A stretch of DNA of 64,000 bases from Mesorhizobium shangrilense (GTDB lineage Bacteria > Pseudomonadota > Alphaproteobacteria > Rhizobiales > Rhizobiaceae): the NCBI RefSeq assembly GCF_040537815.1, contig NZ_JBEWSZ010000001.1:868001-932000 (forward strand), read 5' to 3'. Each line of letters opens with the position of its first letter. Positions within the stretch are counted from its first letter, which is position 1. The notes under the pieces are model-generated. The model was given only the letters and a program-made list of their open reading frames with translations, was not told the DNA's origin and made no database searches. The translations under genes and the position numbers were made by a program. This document shows positions 16,709 through 26,397 of the stretch, one piece after another.

Positions 16709-18111
16709 TGGATATCGCCGCGCTCAAACGCGATCTCGACGGGATAAAACTCGACGACAATCCTGCCATCGTCCAGCAGAAGAGCCGCGACTTCTACTGG
16801 TACAGCCCGGTGCTGAAGCAGCAGCTCGACCGTGTCACTGGCGATCTGATCGTGACGCCCAGGAACGAGGCCGAGGTGATCCGCGTGCTGGCCGCCTGCC
16901 ACCGGCACGGCATCCCGGTGACGCCACGCGGCAGCGGCACCGGCAATTACGGGCAGGCGATGCCGCTCTCGGGCGGCGTGGTGCTCAACCTTGCCGACAT
17001 GAACGAGATCAAGTCGATCGCGCCAGGGCGTGTGGTGACCGGACCGGGCGCGATTCTCGCTGACATCGACAAGGCGACGCGGGCGCATTCGGGCCAGGAG
17101 CTGCGGCTGTCGCCCTCCACCTACAATACGGCCTCGATCGGTGGCTTCATTGCCGGTGGTTCGGGCGGGGTCGGCTCGATCAATTTCGGTGGCCTGCGCG
17201 ATTTCGGCAATGTGCTGCGGCTGCGCGTGGTGACCATGGAAGCCGAGCCGAAGGTGCTCGAACTCACCGGCGAGGATCTGCATAAGGTCACCCACGCCTA
17301 TGGCACCAACGGCATCATCACCGAAGTCGAGATGCCATTGACCGCCGCGTATGAATGGGTCGACGTCATCGTCGGCTTCGATGCCTTCATGGATGCCGCC
17401 CGCTATGGCAATGCGCTGGCTTGCCAGGATGGCATCCTCACCAAGCTGATCACGCCGATCGCAGCCCCCGTGCCGCAGCTCTATTTCAAGCGGCACCAGA
17501 AATTCCTGAAGGACGGGCAGAGCATCTGCGTCGTCATGGTGGCGCCGCACGGGCTCGACGCTTTCCTTGCCTTCACCCGCCGCGCCGGCGGCGAGGTGAT
17601 CTTCAATGCCGCGACAGCGACGCCGGACGAGAAAAAGGGTCTGCCGCCTGCCTATGAGCTTGCCTGGAACCACACGACGCTGCGGGCGCTGCGAGTCGAT
17701 CCTTCGATCACCTATCTGCAGTCGCTCTATCCCTTTCCCAACCAGCTGGCGCTGGTCGAGAAGATGGATGCAATGTTTCCCGGCGAGGTCTTTTCGCATC
17801 TCGAATTCGTACGGCTGGATGGCAACATCACCTGCTTCGGCCTGCCGCTGGTGAAGTTCACCACCGAAGCGCGGCTCGACGAGATCGTGCGCCTGCACGA
17901 GGACAATGGGTGCCCGATCTTCAACCCGCACCGCTACACGCTGGAGGAGGGCGGCATGAAGCAGACGGACGCGGTGCAACTTGCCTTCAAGCGCGAGACC
18001 GATCCGCAAGGGCTGCTCAACCCCGGCAAGATGATCGCCTGGGAAAACCCGGACTATGACTACCGTTCGGGCCGGACTTTCCTGTTCAAGGGGCTGCAAA
18101 AGGCAGGCTGA
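16705..18111 (+). CDS. FAD-binding oxidase (GlcD / vanillyl-alcohol oxidase-like)
   Basis: The 468-residue flavoprotein has an N-terminal FAD-binding type 4 domain with PRGSGTGNYGQAMPLSGG near residues 74-91 and SPSTYNTASIGGFIAGGSGG, and a C-terminal substrate-cap domain ending NPGKMIAWE. These enzymes oxidise alcohol, amine or hydroxyacid groups. The start overlaps the deaminase stop by ATGA. Its place between a deaminase and two NAD(P)H-flavin oxidoreductases suggests an oxidation step on the imported compound. Confidence 0.88.
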   Translation: MMDIAALKRDLDGIKLDDNPAIVQQKSRDFYWYSPVLKQQLDRVTGDLIVTPRNEAEVIRVLAACHRHGIPVTPRGSGTGNYGQAMPLSGGVVLNLADMNEIKSIAPGRVVTGPGAILADIDKATRAHSGQELRLSPSTYNTASIGGFIAGGSGGVGSINFGGLRDFGNVLRLRVVTMEAEPKVLELTGEDLHKVTHAYGTNGIITEVEMPLTAAYEWVDVIVGFDAFMDAARYGNALACQDGILTKLITPIAAPVPQLYFKRHQKFLKDGQSICVVMVAPHGLDAFLAFTRRAGGEVIFNAATATPDEKKGLPPAYELAWNHTTLRALRVDPSITYLQSLYPFPNQLALVEKMDAMFPGEVFSHLEFVRLDGNITCFGLPLVKFTTEARLDEIVRLHEDNGCPIFNPHRYTLEEGGMKQTDAVQLAFKRETDPQGLLNPGKMIAWENPDYDYRSGRTFLFKGLQKAG

Positions 18112-18692
18112 TGAACATCCTCGTGCTCTACGCCCATCCGGTCGAGAACAGCTTCAACGCCGGCCTGCACCGGATGATCGTCGAGCGGCTGGCGACGGGA
18201 GGCCATACGGTCGATGACTGCGACCTTTACGCCGAGGGTTTCGATCCCCGGCTGACGCGAGCCGAACGGCTCGGCTACCACAACGAACGCGGCGACGAAG
18301 ATGCCGTGGCGCCCTATGTCGAACGCCTGCTGCGCGCCGATGCGCTGGTGCTTTCCTATCCGGTCTGGAACTACGGCTTTCCGGCGATCCTGAAGGGTTT
18401 CTTCGATCGCGTCTTCCTGCCCGGTGTGTCGTTCAAGCTGGTCGACGGCAAGGTGCAGCCGTCGCTGCACAACATCCGCAAGATCGCGGCGGTCACCACC
18501 TATGGCGGCAGCCGGTTCCGCGCCATACTGATGGGCGATCCGCCGCGCAAGCTGATCAAGCGAATGCTGCGCGCCACCGTAAAACCTGGCGCGCCGGTGG
18601 CCTATATCGCTGAATATTCGATGAACCTGTCGACCGATGAAACGCGCAGGGCTTTCATGGCGAAGGTCGCGGCCAGGATGGATGCGTTCTGA
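18111..18692 (+). CDS. NAD(P)H oxidoreductase, flavodoxin-like fold (first copy)
   Basis: The 193-residue Flavodoxin_2 family protein has the phosphate loop YAHPVENSFNAGLH near the N-terminus and the family hallmark YPVWNYGFPAILKGFFDRVF around residues 82-101. Members transfer electrons from NAD(P)H via FMN or FAD to quinones or other acceptors. Its start shares one base with the preceding stop (TGATG). A paralogue follows with the same one-base overlap. Confidence 0.88.
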   Translation: MNILVLYAHPVENSFNAGLHRMIVERLATGGHTVDDCDLYAEGFDPRLTRAERLGYHNERGDEDAVAPYVERLLRADALVLSYPVWNYGFPAILKGFFDRVFLPGVSFKLVDGKVQPSLHNIRKIAAVTTYGGSRFRAILMGDPPRKLIKRMLRATVKPGAPVAYIAEYSMNLSTDETRRAFMAKVAARMDAF

Positions 18693-19279
18693 TGCGGGTC
18701 CTGGTGGTCTACTGTCATCCGGTGCCCGAAAGCTTCTGCGCTTCGATCCGGGACAGTGCCATCGAGGTGTTGAAGGCGGGAGGCTGGGAGGTGCGGCTGC
18801 TCGACCTCTATGCCGAGAATTTCAACCCGGTGATGGGTTGCGACGAGCGACGCTCCTACAATGACCGGGCGCCGCAGGACCCGGCATTGAAGCCGCATTT
18901 CGAGCTTCTCAGCTGGGCCGAAGCGATCCTGTTCGTCTATCCGACCTGGTGGTACGGGCTGCCGGCGATGCTGAAGGGCTGGCTCGACCGGGTCTGGGCA
19001 ACGGACGTCGCCTTCAAATTGCCGGCGGGCAAGGGGCGGATCAAGTCGCTGATGACGCATGTGACCAAGGTCGGCGTCATCACCACCTGCGGCGCGCCGA
19101 CATGGTGGAGCGTCGTCGTCGGCCAGCCCGGACGGAAAACCCTGCTGCGCGGCATGCGGGCGTTGTGCGCGACCAGGTGCCGGACATTCTACCTGGCGCA
19201 TTATCTGATGGACGCTTCGACGCCAAAGAGCCGGGCGGCGTTTCTGGCGAAGGTGCGTGCGAAGCTGGAGCGGTTTTGA
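18692..19279 (+). CDS. NAD(P)H oxidoreductase, flavodoxin-like fold (second copy)
   Basis: The 195-residue paralogue of the preceding gene has YCHPVPESFCASIRDS and YPTWWYGLPAMLKGWLDRVW. The two are clearly related but diverged, and may form a heterodimer or act on different intermediates. It is the last gene of the sigma-54 operon. A 12-base-pair hairpin follows 10 bases after its stop. Confidence 0.88.
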   Translation: MRVLVVYCHPVPESFCASIRDSAIEVLKAGGWEVRLLDLYAENFNPVMGCDERRSYNDRAPQDPALKPHFELLSWAEAILFVYPTWWYGLPAMLKGWLDRVWATDVAFKLPAGKGRIKSLMTHVTKVGVITTCGAPTWWSVVVGQPGRKTLLRGMRALCATRCRTFYLAHYLMDASTPKSRAAFLAKVRAKLERF

Positions 19280-19289
19280 ACGCAGGCCT

Positions 19290-19315
19290 TTCCTTCTCCC
19301 CTTGGGGAGAAGGAA
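19290..19315. repeat. CCTTCTCCCC palindromic repeat, possible bidirectional terminator
   Basis: TTCCTTCTCCCC and GGGGAGAAGGAA pair perfectly over 12 bases around a TT. It lies between the convergent ends of the second flavodoxin-fold gene and the FAD/GcvT gene, so it may stop transcription from both sides, although the T-tract is poor. The same CCTTCTCCCC core recurs in the larger inverted repeat near 63.5-63.7 kb. Confidence 0.6.
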
Positions 19316-19321
19316 GCGGCG

Positions 19322-21772
19322 CTACATCCTTGTCCGCTCTGATTTCGGGTCATACATCGGCTTCAGCGACGCTTCGGCCGCAAAACGTTCACCGGCGATC
19401 TCGATCTCGTAGGATGAGGCCAGCACATCCGCCTCGCTTTCGCCCTCACACGGCACATAGCCAAGCCCGACGGCGCCGCCGAGATGATGGCCATAATTGC
19501 CTGACGTGACCGGGCCGACGATCTTGCCGTCGCGCAGAATCGCCTCGTTATGGAAGAGCAGGGGCTGCGGGTTCTTCAGCCGGAACTGCACGAGACGGCG
19601 TGACAGGCCAGCTTCCTTCTTCTTCAACACAGCGTCGCGGCCGATGAAGTCGCCCTTGGCGGTCTTCACCGCGAAACCAAGGCCGGCTTCCAAGACATTG
19701 TCCTCGTCGGTGATGTCGTGGCCGAAATGCCGGAAGGCCTTTTCGATGCGGCAGGAATCCAGCGTGTGCAGGCCGCAGAGTTTCAGGCCGACATCGGCGC
19801 CGGCCTCCTCGATTGCCTCGAAGACATGGGCTGTCTGGTCGCTCGAGACATAGAGCTCCCAACCGAGTTCGCCGACATAGGTGACGCGGTGGGCGCGAGC
19901 CAGGCCCATGCCGATCTCGATCTCCTGGAACGTGCCGAATGGGTGGGCTTCGTTGGAGAAATCGTTCGGGCTCACCTTCTGGATGAGTTTGCGGGCGTCC
20001 GGCCCCATCAGGCAGAGCACGCTTTCGGCGGCCGTCACGTCGGTGATGACGACGAATTCGTCGGTCAGATGCTTGCGCAGCCAGGCCAGATCGCGCTGCA
20101 GCGTGGCGCCGGGGACGACGAGAAAGTAGGCGGTTTGTGACAGGCGCGAGACGGTGAGGTCGCTCTCGATGCCGCCGCGCTGGTTGAGCATCTGCGTGTA
20201 GACGATCTTGCCCGGTGCGACGTCCATGTCATTGGCGCACAGCCTTTGCAGGAAAGCGCAAGCGTCGCGGCCCTCGACGCGGATCTTGCCGAACGAGGTC
20301 ATGTCGAACAGACCGACCTTGTTGCGGACCGCCAGATGTTCCTCGCGCTGGTTGTCGAACCAGTTTTGGCGCTTCCAGGAATAGCGGTATTCGCGCTCTT
20401 GCCCTTCACGGGCGAACCAGTTGGCACGCTCCCAGCCGGCGACTTCGCCGAACACGGCGCCGCGTGCCTTGAGATGCTCATGCAGCGGCGAACGGCGAAC
20501 GTTGCGTGAGGTCGCCATCTGGCGATAGGGGAAATGGTCGGCATAGAGCAGGCCGAGCGTTTCCGAGACGCGTTCCTTCAGGTAGCGGCGGTTCTTCTGG
20601 AACGGCTGGGCGCGGCGGATGTCGACTTCCCACAGGTCGAAGGGCGCTTCGCCATCGTTGATCCACTGCGCCAGCGCCATGCCGGCGCCGCCGGAAGAGA
20701 CGATGCCGATCGAATTGTAGCCGGTCGCCATCCAATAGCCAGAAAGCTCCGGCGCTTCGCCGAGATAGTAGCGGTCGTCGGGCGTGAAACTCTCCGGGCC
20801 GTTGAAGAAGGTGTGGATGCCGGCGGTCGCCAGCATCGGCATGCGGTTGACGCCCATTTCGAGGATCGGCTCGAAATGGTCCATGTCCTCCGGCAACTGG
20901 TCGAAGCAGAAATCCTCGCGAATCCCTTCCATGCCCCATGGCTTGGCCACCGGCTCGAAGGCGCCCAGCATCATCTTGCCGGCGTCTTCCTTGTAGTAGG
21001 CGCATTCGTCGGGAACGCGCAGCACCGGCAGCCGGCTGAGGCCGGGGATGGGCTCGGTGACGAGATAGAAGTGTTCGCAGGCGTGCAGCGGGATGGTGAC
21101 GCCGTTCTGCGCACCCAGTTCGCGCGCCCACATGCCGGCACAGTTGACGACGATGTCGGCCTCGATCGTGCCCTGTTCCTCGCCCTGCGCCCAGGATACG
21201 CCGGTGACGCGGCCGTCCCTGGTGTGGACCTTGGTCACCTTCACGTTCTCGACGATGGTGGCGCCGCGCTGGCGGGCGCCTTTGGCCAGCGCCATGGCGA
21301 TGTTGGCGGGGTCGCACTGGCCGTCGAGCGGCAGGTGAACGGCGCCGACCACATCGGAGACATTGAGATGCGGGTACATCTGCTTGACTTCATTGGGTGA
21401 AATCTCGCGCACGTCGACATCGAAGGCGCGGGCAAGCGAAGCCTGGCGGTAGATCTCGTGCTTGCGCTCCTCGGTCAGCGCCACGGTGATCGAGCCGACC
21501 TGGCGCATGCCGGTGCCGACTTCGGTTTCGGCCTCAAGCTTGACGTAGAGGTCGGCCGAATATTTCGCCAGCCGCGTCATGTTCTGCGAGCCGCGCAACT
21601 GGCCGATCAGGCCGGCGGCGTGCCATGTCGTGCCCGATGTCAGCTGCTTGCGCTCAAGCAGCACGATGTCGGTCCAGCCGAGCTTGGCCAGATGATAGGC
21701 GACCGAGCAGCCGGAGACGCCGCCGCCGATGATGACGGCCCTTGCTTTGGTAGGGATGGTTTTGGCGGTCAT
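19322..21772 (-). CDS. FAD-dependent oxidase fused to GcvT domain (dimethylglycine/sarcosine dehydrogenase-like), copy 1
   Basis: The 816-residue protein joins an N-terminal DAO-type FAD domain (IIGGGVSGCSVAYHL, residues 14-28) to a C-terminal folate-binding GcvT/aminomethyltransferase domain (about 430-800, with TYVGELGWELY). TSGTTWHAAG includes His51, the position that binds FAD covalently in mammalian dimethylglycine dehydrogenase. Such enzymes oxidise N-methyl groups and pass them to tetrahydrofolate. It is the last gene of a coupled operon; its start overlaps the aminotransferase stop by 4 bases. The exact N-methyl substrate is unknown. Confidence 0.87.
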   Translation of the reverse strand: MTAKTIPTKARAVIIGGGVSGCSVAYHLAKLGWTDIVLLERKQLTSGTTWHAAGLIGQLRGSQNMTRLAKYSADLYVKLEAETEVGTGMRQVGSITVALTEERKHEIYRQASLARAFDVDVREISPNEVKQMYPHLNVSDVVGAVHLPLDGQCDPANIAMALAKGARQRGATIVENVKVTKVHTRDGRVTGVSWAQGEEQGTIEADIVVNCAGMWARELGAQNGVTIPLHACEHFYLVTEPIPGLSRLPVLRVPDECAYYKEDAGKMMLGAFEPVAKPWGMEGIREDFCFDQLPEDMDHFEPILEMGVNRMPMLATAGIHTFFNGPESFTPDDRYYLGEAPELSGYWMATGYNSIGIVSSGGAGMALAQWINDGEAPFDLWEVDIRRAQPFQKNRRYLKERVSETLGLLYADHFPYRQMATSRNVRRSPLHEHLKARGAVFGEVAGWERANWFAREGQEREYRYSWKRQNWFDNQREEHLAVRNKVGLFDMTSFGKIRVEGRDACAFLQRLCANDMDVAPGKIVYTQMLNQRGGIESDLTVSRLSQTAYFLVVPGATLQRDLAWLRKHLTDEFVVITDVTAAESVLCLMGPDARKLIQKVSPNDFSNEAHPFGTFQEIEIGMGLARAHRVTYVGELGWELYVSSDQTAHVFEAIEEAGADVGLKLCGLHTLDSCRIEKAFRHFGHDITDEDNVLEAGLGFAVKTAKGDFIGRDAVLKKKEAGLSRRLVQFRLKNPQPLLFHNEAILRDGKIVGPVTSGNYGHHLGGAVGLGYVPCEGESEADVLASSYEIEIAGERFAAEASLKPMYDPKSERTRM

Positions 21773-22950
21773 GCGGCCTCTCGGCGATAGCTGGAAACAA
21801 AACGGCGCAGCCGGAGTGCTGCTTCCTGCAGAACGGGCTCGGGCTGGCAGAGGCTGATGCGGATATGGCCGGCGGCGGCTTCGCCGAAGCTGGAGCCGGG
21901 CATCACGCCGACATTCTCCCTGTCGAGGAAGGCGAAGGCGAATTTCTCGTCGTCCGGTTCGATGTCCGATATGTCGAGCATGACATACATGCCGCCCTCG
22001 GAGCCGCGCACGGTGACATCGTTCATGCCGCTGACAGCATCGAGGAAGACGGTGCGCCGCGCCGCGTACCGCTCGGCGATTTCCTTGACGCCATAGCGGT
22101 TCTCAAGCGCCTCCGCGCAGGCGATCGAGATGAAGGCCGGCAGGCCGTAGGTCGTCACCAGATTGAGATTGGTCAACAGCGTGATCATCTCCTCCGGACC
22201 GGTCAGCCAGCCCATGCGCCAACCGGTCATGCCGTGGCTCTTGGACATGGAGTTGATCACCAGCGTGCGCTCGGCCATGCCGGGCAGCGAGCGCGGCGAG
22301 ACATGCTCGCCGCCGCCCAGTGTCCAGTAGACCTCGTCGGAGAGCAGCCAGAGGTCATGCTCCCTGCAAATCTCGGCCAGCTGTTCCAGACGCTCGGGGG
22401 AATAGACTGCACCGGTCGGGTTGTTCGGCGTGTTGATCAGGATGGCGCGGGTGTTCGGCCGAAGTGCCGCGCGGATCATGTCCGCGCGTGGCTGAAAACC
22501 ATCTTCCGCCGGCGTTTCGACCACGGTGAAACTGGCGCCGGCGGCGCTGAACGTGTTGGGGTAGGTCGCGTAGTACGGGGCAACCACGATGGCATGATCG
22601 CCCTGGTCAAGCACGGCCTGCACGGATGCGTAGAGTGCCGCCTGGCCGCCCGGCGTGGCGATGACCTGGTTCGGTGTCGTCTCGACGCCAGTGCAGGCGC
22701 TCGAGGCTGCCGCCATCGCCTTGCGCAGGCGCGGCAGGCCGGGAAGCGGGGTGTAGTGGTGGTGGCTGCCGCGAACCGCTGTAACACAGGCTTCGATTGT
22801 TTCCGAAGGCGTGTCGAAGTCATGGTCGCCGACCGACAGCATGATGATGTCCTCGCCGGCTTCCTTGCGGGCCCAGGCGGCCGAATGGACTTCCCAGCCA
22901 TCCTTGCCCGAGGGCACGATGCCGGAAATACGCGATGATGGCCTAGGCAT
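21769..22950 (-). CDS. Class I/II PLP-dependent aminotransferase
   Basis: The 393-residue fold-type I aminotransferase has ATPGGQAALYASVQA, NTPNNPTGAVYSPERL, LLSDEVYWTL (Asp205) and the PLP lysine in NSMSKSHGMTGWRMGW (Lys237). It resembles aspartate/aromatic aminotransferases; substrate is not evident. The ATG at 22948-22950 overlaps the preceding methyltransferase gene by 8 bases, which supports this start over a longer upstream reading. In the operon it could transaminate the demethylated amino acid. Confidence 0.87.
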   Translation of the reverse strand: MPRPSSRISGIVPSGKDGWEVHSAAWARKEAGEDIIMLSVGDHDFDTPSETIEACVTAVRGSHHHYTPLPGLPRLRKAMAAASSACTGVETTPNQVIATPGGQAALYASVQAVLDQGDHAIVVAPYYATYPNTFSAAGASFTVVETPAEDGFQPRADMIRAALRPNTRAILINTPNNPTGAVYSPERLEQLAEICREHDLWLLSDEVYWTLGGGEHVSPRSLPGMAERTLVINSMSKSHGMTGWRMGWLTGPEEMITLLTNLNLVTTYGLPAFISIACAEALENRYGVKEIAERYAARRTVFLDAVSGMNDVTVRGSEGGMYVMLDISDIEPDDEKFAFAFLDRENVGVMPGSSFGEAAAGHIRISLCQPEPVLQEAALRLRRFVSSYRREAA

Positions 22951-23848
22951 GTATACCTCCCGAAATGTCATAGCCGGCCGTGTCGAGCCGTTCCCGCAGA
23001 GCGGCGATATGCGCCGGTCCGACTTCGCAGCAGCCGCCGACGATGCCGGCGCCGGTCTCCACCCAGCCCATGGCCTGGTCGGCATAGGCTTCTGGATCAA
23101 GGTCATGGCGGGCGTGCAGCACATCCACGGTGCCGCCATGCTTCAGTGCGTCGATCGAGGTGAAGCCGTTGGCGTAGGCACCGACCGGCCCGCCGAGGTC
23201 GATGAGTTCGGATAGCGCCGCGCTGACCGCTTCGGGCCGGCAGCAATTGACCAGCCGTGCGGCGACCGGCAGGCCGTCGAGCGCGTTTGCAGCCGCAGCA
23301 ATCGTCTCGCCGCTGCGCAGGCACGGCTTGCCGTGGTCGGCCAACGTCCAGGACACCCATACCGGCTTGCCGCTTTCCGATGCCGCCGTGACAGCCGCGC
23401 GTGCCTCCTCGGCGGACGCCATGGTCTCGCACAGGAACAGGTCGACGCCATCGGCCTGCTCGGCGACGATGCGGCGGTAGATGTCGAGCGTGTCCTGGAA
23501 TGAGATGGTCAGTGCCTGCGCATAGCTGCCGAAAAGCGGCGACAGGCAGCCGGCAATGGTTGCCTCGCCGGCTTGTTCGCAAGCCTGCCTTGCAAGTTCG
23601 ATACCGCGCTTCTGCAATGGCTTGAACAGGTCCTCCGCGCCCTCACGCGCCAGGCGCTCCGGTGTCGCGGAATAGGTGTTGATGGTGATGACGCGGGCGC
23701 CGGCTCGGATGAACTCCGCATGCAGGTCGCGCACCAGATCCGGTTCGTCGATCAGCACCCTGGCCGACCACAGCGGCGTCGGTTCGGAGCGGCTGCGGCG
23801 CACCAGTTCCTGTCCCATGCCGCCGTCTGTGAGGACGACCGACTTCAT
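22943..23848 (-). CDS. Homocysteine S-methyltransferase-family protein
   Basis: The 301-residue protein folds as the zinc-dependent S-methyltransferase barrel. The zinc cysteines are visible in LVNCCRPE (Cys202/203) and GGCCEVG (Cys273, Cys274), and VLTDGGMGQEL near the N-terminus is typical. Members move a methyl group from betaine, S-methylmethionine or a similar donor to homocysteine. The start overlaps the stop of the upstream FAD/GcvT gene by ATGA. A methyl donor made available by the same operon, such as a betaine, is likely. Confidence 0.87.
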   Translation of the reverse strand: MKSVVLTDGGMGQELVRRSRSEPTPLWSARVLIDEPDLVRDLHAEFIRAGARVITINTYSATPERLAREGAEDLFKPLQKRGIELARQACEQAGEATIAGCLSPLFGSYAQALTISFQDTLDIYRRIVAEQADGVDLFLCETMASAEEARAAVTAASESGKPVWVSWTLADHGKPCLRSGETIAAAANALDGLPVAARLVNCCRPEAVSAALSELIDLGGPVGAYANGFTSIDALKHGGTVDVLHARHDLDPEAYADQAMGWVETGAGIVGGCCEVGPAHIAALRERLDTAGYDISGGIHA

Positions 23849-26298
23849 GCGCGCAGCCTCTCGTTCTTGGGATCCCACAGCGGTTCGTCCTTCTGCACGA
23901 CAGCCTTGAAGCGGTCGCCGAAGATCTCGATCTCGATTTCGGTGCCGGGTTCAGCCAGGTCTGTGCGCAGCATGCCCAGCGCGATCGACTTGTCGACCCT
24001 GTGGCCAAAGCCTCCCGACGTTGTCTCGCCGACGATCTTGCCGCCATGCCAGAGCGTCGACACGGAAGGGGCGTCGCAGTCGCCGGGATTTTCGACGACC
24101 AGCGTGACGAAACGCTTCTTCACGCCCTGCTGCTTTTCGCTGAGCAACGCCGCCTTGCCGCGGAAGTCGGGTTTGTCCCATTTGACGAAGCGCTCCAGTC
24201 CGCCCTGCAGGACCGAATAGTCGGTCGAAAGGTCGCCCTTCCAGGTGCGGTAGCCTTTTTCGAGCCGCAGCGAATCCAGCGCATACATGCCGAACGGCTT
24301 CAGGCCGTGCTTCTGGCCGGCCGCCCAGATTGCATCGAAGATCGCGGCGGTGTCGTCGACCCTGGTGTGGATTTCCCAGCCGAGTTCACCGGCGAAGGAG
24401 ACGCGCACCAGCCGCGCCCAACGTCCGGCGATGCTGGTTTCCTGATGCGTCAGCCACGGCAGCGTAAGGTCGGCGGCACAGACATCGGTGAGGATCTTTC
24501 GCGAATTGGGTCCGGCAAGGATCTGCGTGGAGTATTCCTCGGTCCGGTCGCTCAGCGTGAAGGTCGCATCCCTGGGCATGCGCGACTTCAGCCATTCGAA
24601 ATCGTGCCATTGCGCGACCGCCGCCGTTATCAGCGTCATCAGGTTCTCGTCATGACGAACGACGGACATTTCGGTGACGATGCGTCCCTTGTCGTCGGCA
24701 AAATAGATAAGACCGATGCGGCCGGGTTTCGGCACCAGTCCGGTGACCTGCAGGCTCAGCCACTCGGCGGCACCGGGACCTTCGAGGTTGAAGCGCGAGA
24801 AGCCAGGCAGGTCGAGGATGCCGGCTGCGTCGCGCACGGCGAGGCATTCCTCGCGCACGCGCTGGTACCAAGGGCCTTCACGGCGAAAGGTCAGCGTGGC
24901 TTCCTCCGACACGTCGTCGCCGTCCTGCGCGTACCAGGTGGCGCGCTCCCAGCCATTGTAGGCGTCGAAGCAGGCGCCGAGCGCCTTGACGCGGTCATGG
25001 ATCGGCGACAGTTTTCTGTCTCGGCCTTCCGGCCAGGGGTGGCGCGGGAACTGGATGGCGTATTCGTTGCCGTAGATTTCCATGCCCTTGGAGACGCAAT
25101 AGTCGGGCGCGGACGCGAAAGAGGTGAAGCGGCGCGGGTCGCACGACCACATGTCCCATTCGGTCTGGCCTTGCGTGATCCACTCGGCCAGCACCTTGCC
25201 GGCGCCGCCGCCCTGGGCGATGCCGAAGGTGAAGACGCAGGCTTCGAAGGCATTGGGAACGCCGGGCATCGGACCGATCAGCGGATTGCCGTCCGGCGTG
25301 TAGGGGATCGGGCCGTTGATGACCTTGGACAGGCCCGCGGTACCCAGGATCGGTACGCGGGCGACGGCATCGGCCAGATAATGCTCGAGACGGTCGAGAT
25401 CGTCGGGGAAGAGCTGGAACGAGAAATCATCGGGCATCGGATCGTTATGGCCGACCCAATGCGCGCGGCAGTTGCGCTCATAGGGGCCGAGATTCATGCC
25501 GTTCTTTTCCTGGCGCAGATAGTAGGAGGTGTCGACGTCGCGCAGCAGCGGCAGCTTCGAGCCGTTTTCCTTCGACCATGCAGCGAGTTCCGGAATCTCC
25601 TCGAACAATATGTACTGATGGCTCATCACCATCATCGGCACGTCGCGGCCGAACATCTTGCCCACTTCGGCGGCGCGGTAGCCGGCGGCGTTGACGACGA
25701 TCTCGCAGCGGATCTCGCCTTGCGCGGTTTCAACCACCCACTCGTCCTTGTCGCGGCGCACGCCAGTGACCGGGCAGAAGCGGATGATCTTGGCGCCCAA
25801 ATCGCGTGCGCCCTTGGCCAGCGCCTGGGTCAACTGCGCCGGATCGATATCGCCGTCGCTGGGATCGTAGAGCGCGCCCTTCAGCTCATGCGTTTCGATG
25901 AACGGGTAGCGGCGCTTGATCTCGTCGACGCCGATCACGTCGATATTCATGCCCTGATAGAGACCCATGCCCTTGGCGCGCTGGAATTCCTGCATGCGCT
26001 CGGCCGAGTGCGCCAGCCGCAGCGAGCCGGTGACGTGGTAGTTCATGGGATAGTCGACCGCGTCGGCCAGCCCGCGATAGAGCTCGGTGGAATAGCGCTG
26101 CATGTTCATCAGCGACCAGGACGAGGAGAAGGTCGGCACGTTGCCGGCGGCATGCCATGTCGAGCCGGAGGTCAGCTCGTTCTTCTCCAGGAGCACGCAG
26201 TCGGTCCAGCCCGCCTTGGCGAGATGGTAGAGCGACGAGGCGCCGACGGCACCCCCTCCGATGATGACCACGCGCGCCGTGCTCGGCAAACCCGCCAT
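23845..26298 (-). CDS. FAD-dependent oxidase fused to GcvT domain (dimethylglycine/sarcosine dehydrogenase-like), copy 2
   Basis: The 817-residue protein has the same architecture as copy 1: FAD motif IIGGGAVGASSLYHL (12-26), TSGSTWHAAG with the probable covalent-FAD His49, and a C-terminal GcvT domain (VSFAGELGWEIHT). The two differ widely in the central substrate region, so they are not a recent duplication and probably act on different N-methylated compounds or consecutive steps. It lies 99 bases behind the XRE-cupin regulator and heads the run of overlapping genes. Confidence 0.87.
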   Translation of the reverse strand: MAGLPSTARVVIIGGGAVGASSLYHLAKAGWTDCVLLEKNELTSGSTWHAAGNVPTFSSSWSLMNMQRYSTELYRGLADAVDYPMNYHVTGSLRLAHSAERMQEFQRAKGMGLYQGMNIDVIGVDEIKRRYPFIETHELKGALYDPSDGDIDPAQLTQALAKGARDLGAKIIRFCPVTGVRRDKDEWVVETAQGEIRCEIVVNAAGYRAAEVGKMFGRDVPMMVMSHQYILFEEIPELAAWSKENGSKLPLLRDVDTSYYLRQEKNGMNLGPYERNCRAHWVGHNDPMPDDFSFQLFPDDLDRLEHYLADAVARVPILGTAGLSKVINGPIPYTPDGNPLIGPMPGVPNAFEACVFTFGIAQGGGAGKVLAEWITQGQTEWDMWSCDPRRFTSFASAPDYCVSKGMEIYGNEYAIQFPRHPWPEGRDRKLSPIHDRVKALGACFDAYNGWERATWYAQDGDDVSEEATLTFRREGPWYQRVREECLAVRDAAGILDLPGFSRFNLEGPGAAEWLSLQVTGLVPKPGRIGLIYFADDKGRIVTEMSVVRHDENLMTLITAAVAQWHDFEWLKSRMPRDATFTLSDRTEEYSTQILAGPNSRKILTDVCAADLTLPWLTHQETSIAGRWARLVRVSFAGELGWEIHTRVDDTAAIFDAIWAAGQKHGLKPFGMYALDSLRLEKGYRTWKGDLSTDYSVLQGGLERFVKWDKPDFRGKAALLSEKQQGVKKRFVTLVVENPGDCDAPSVSTLWHGGKIVGETTSGGFGHRVDKSIALGMLRTDLAEPGTEIEIEIFGDRFKAVVQKDEPLWDPKNERLRA

Positions 26299-26397
26299 GT
26301 TCTTCTCCCAAATTCCTAGCGCATTGCGCTTCTATTTTTGTTTCTGATGCATGTCGTCATCCCAAGGGCCGCTGCACGGTTTTGGGCGACATCCATT

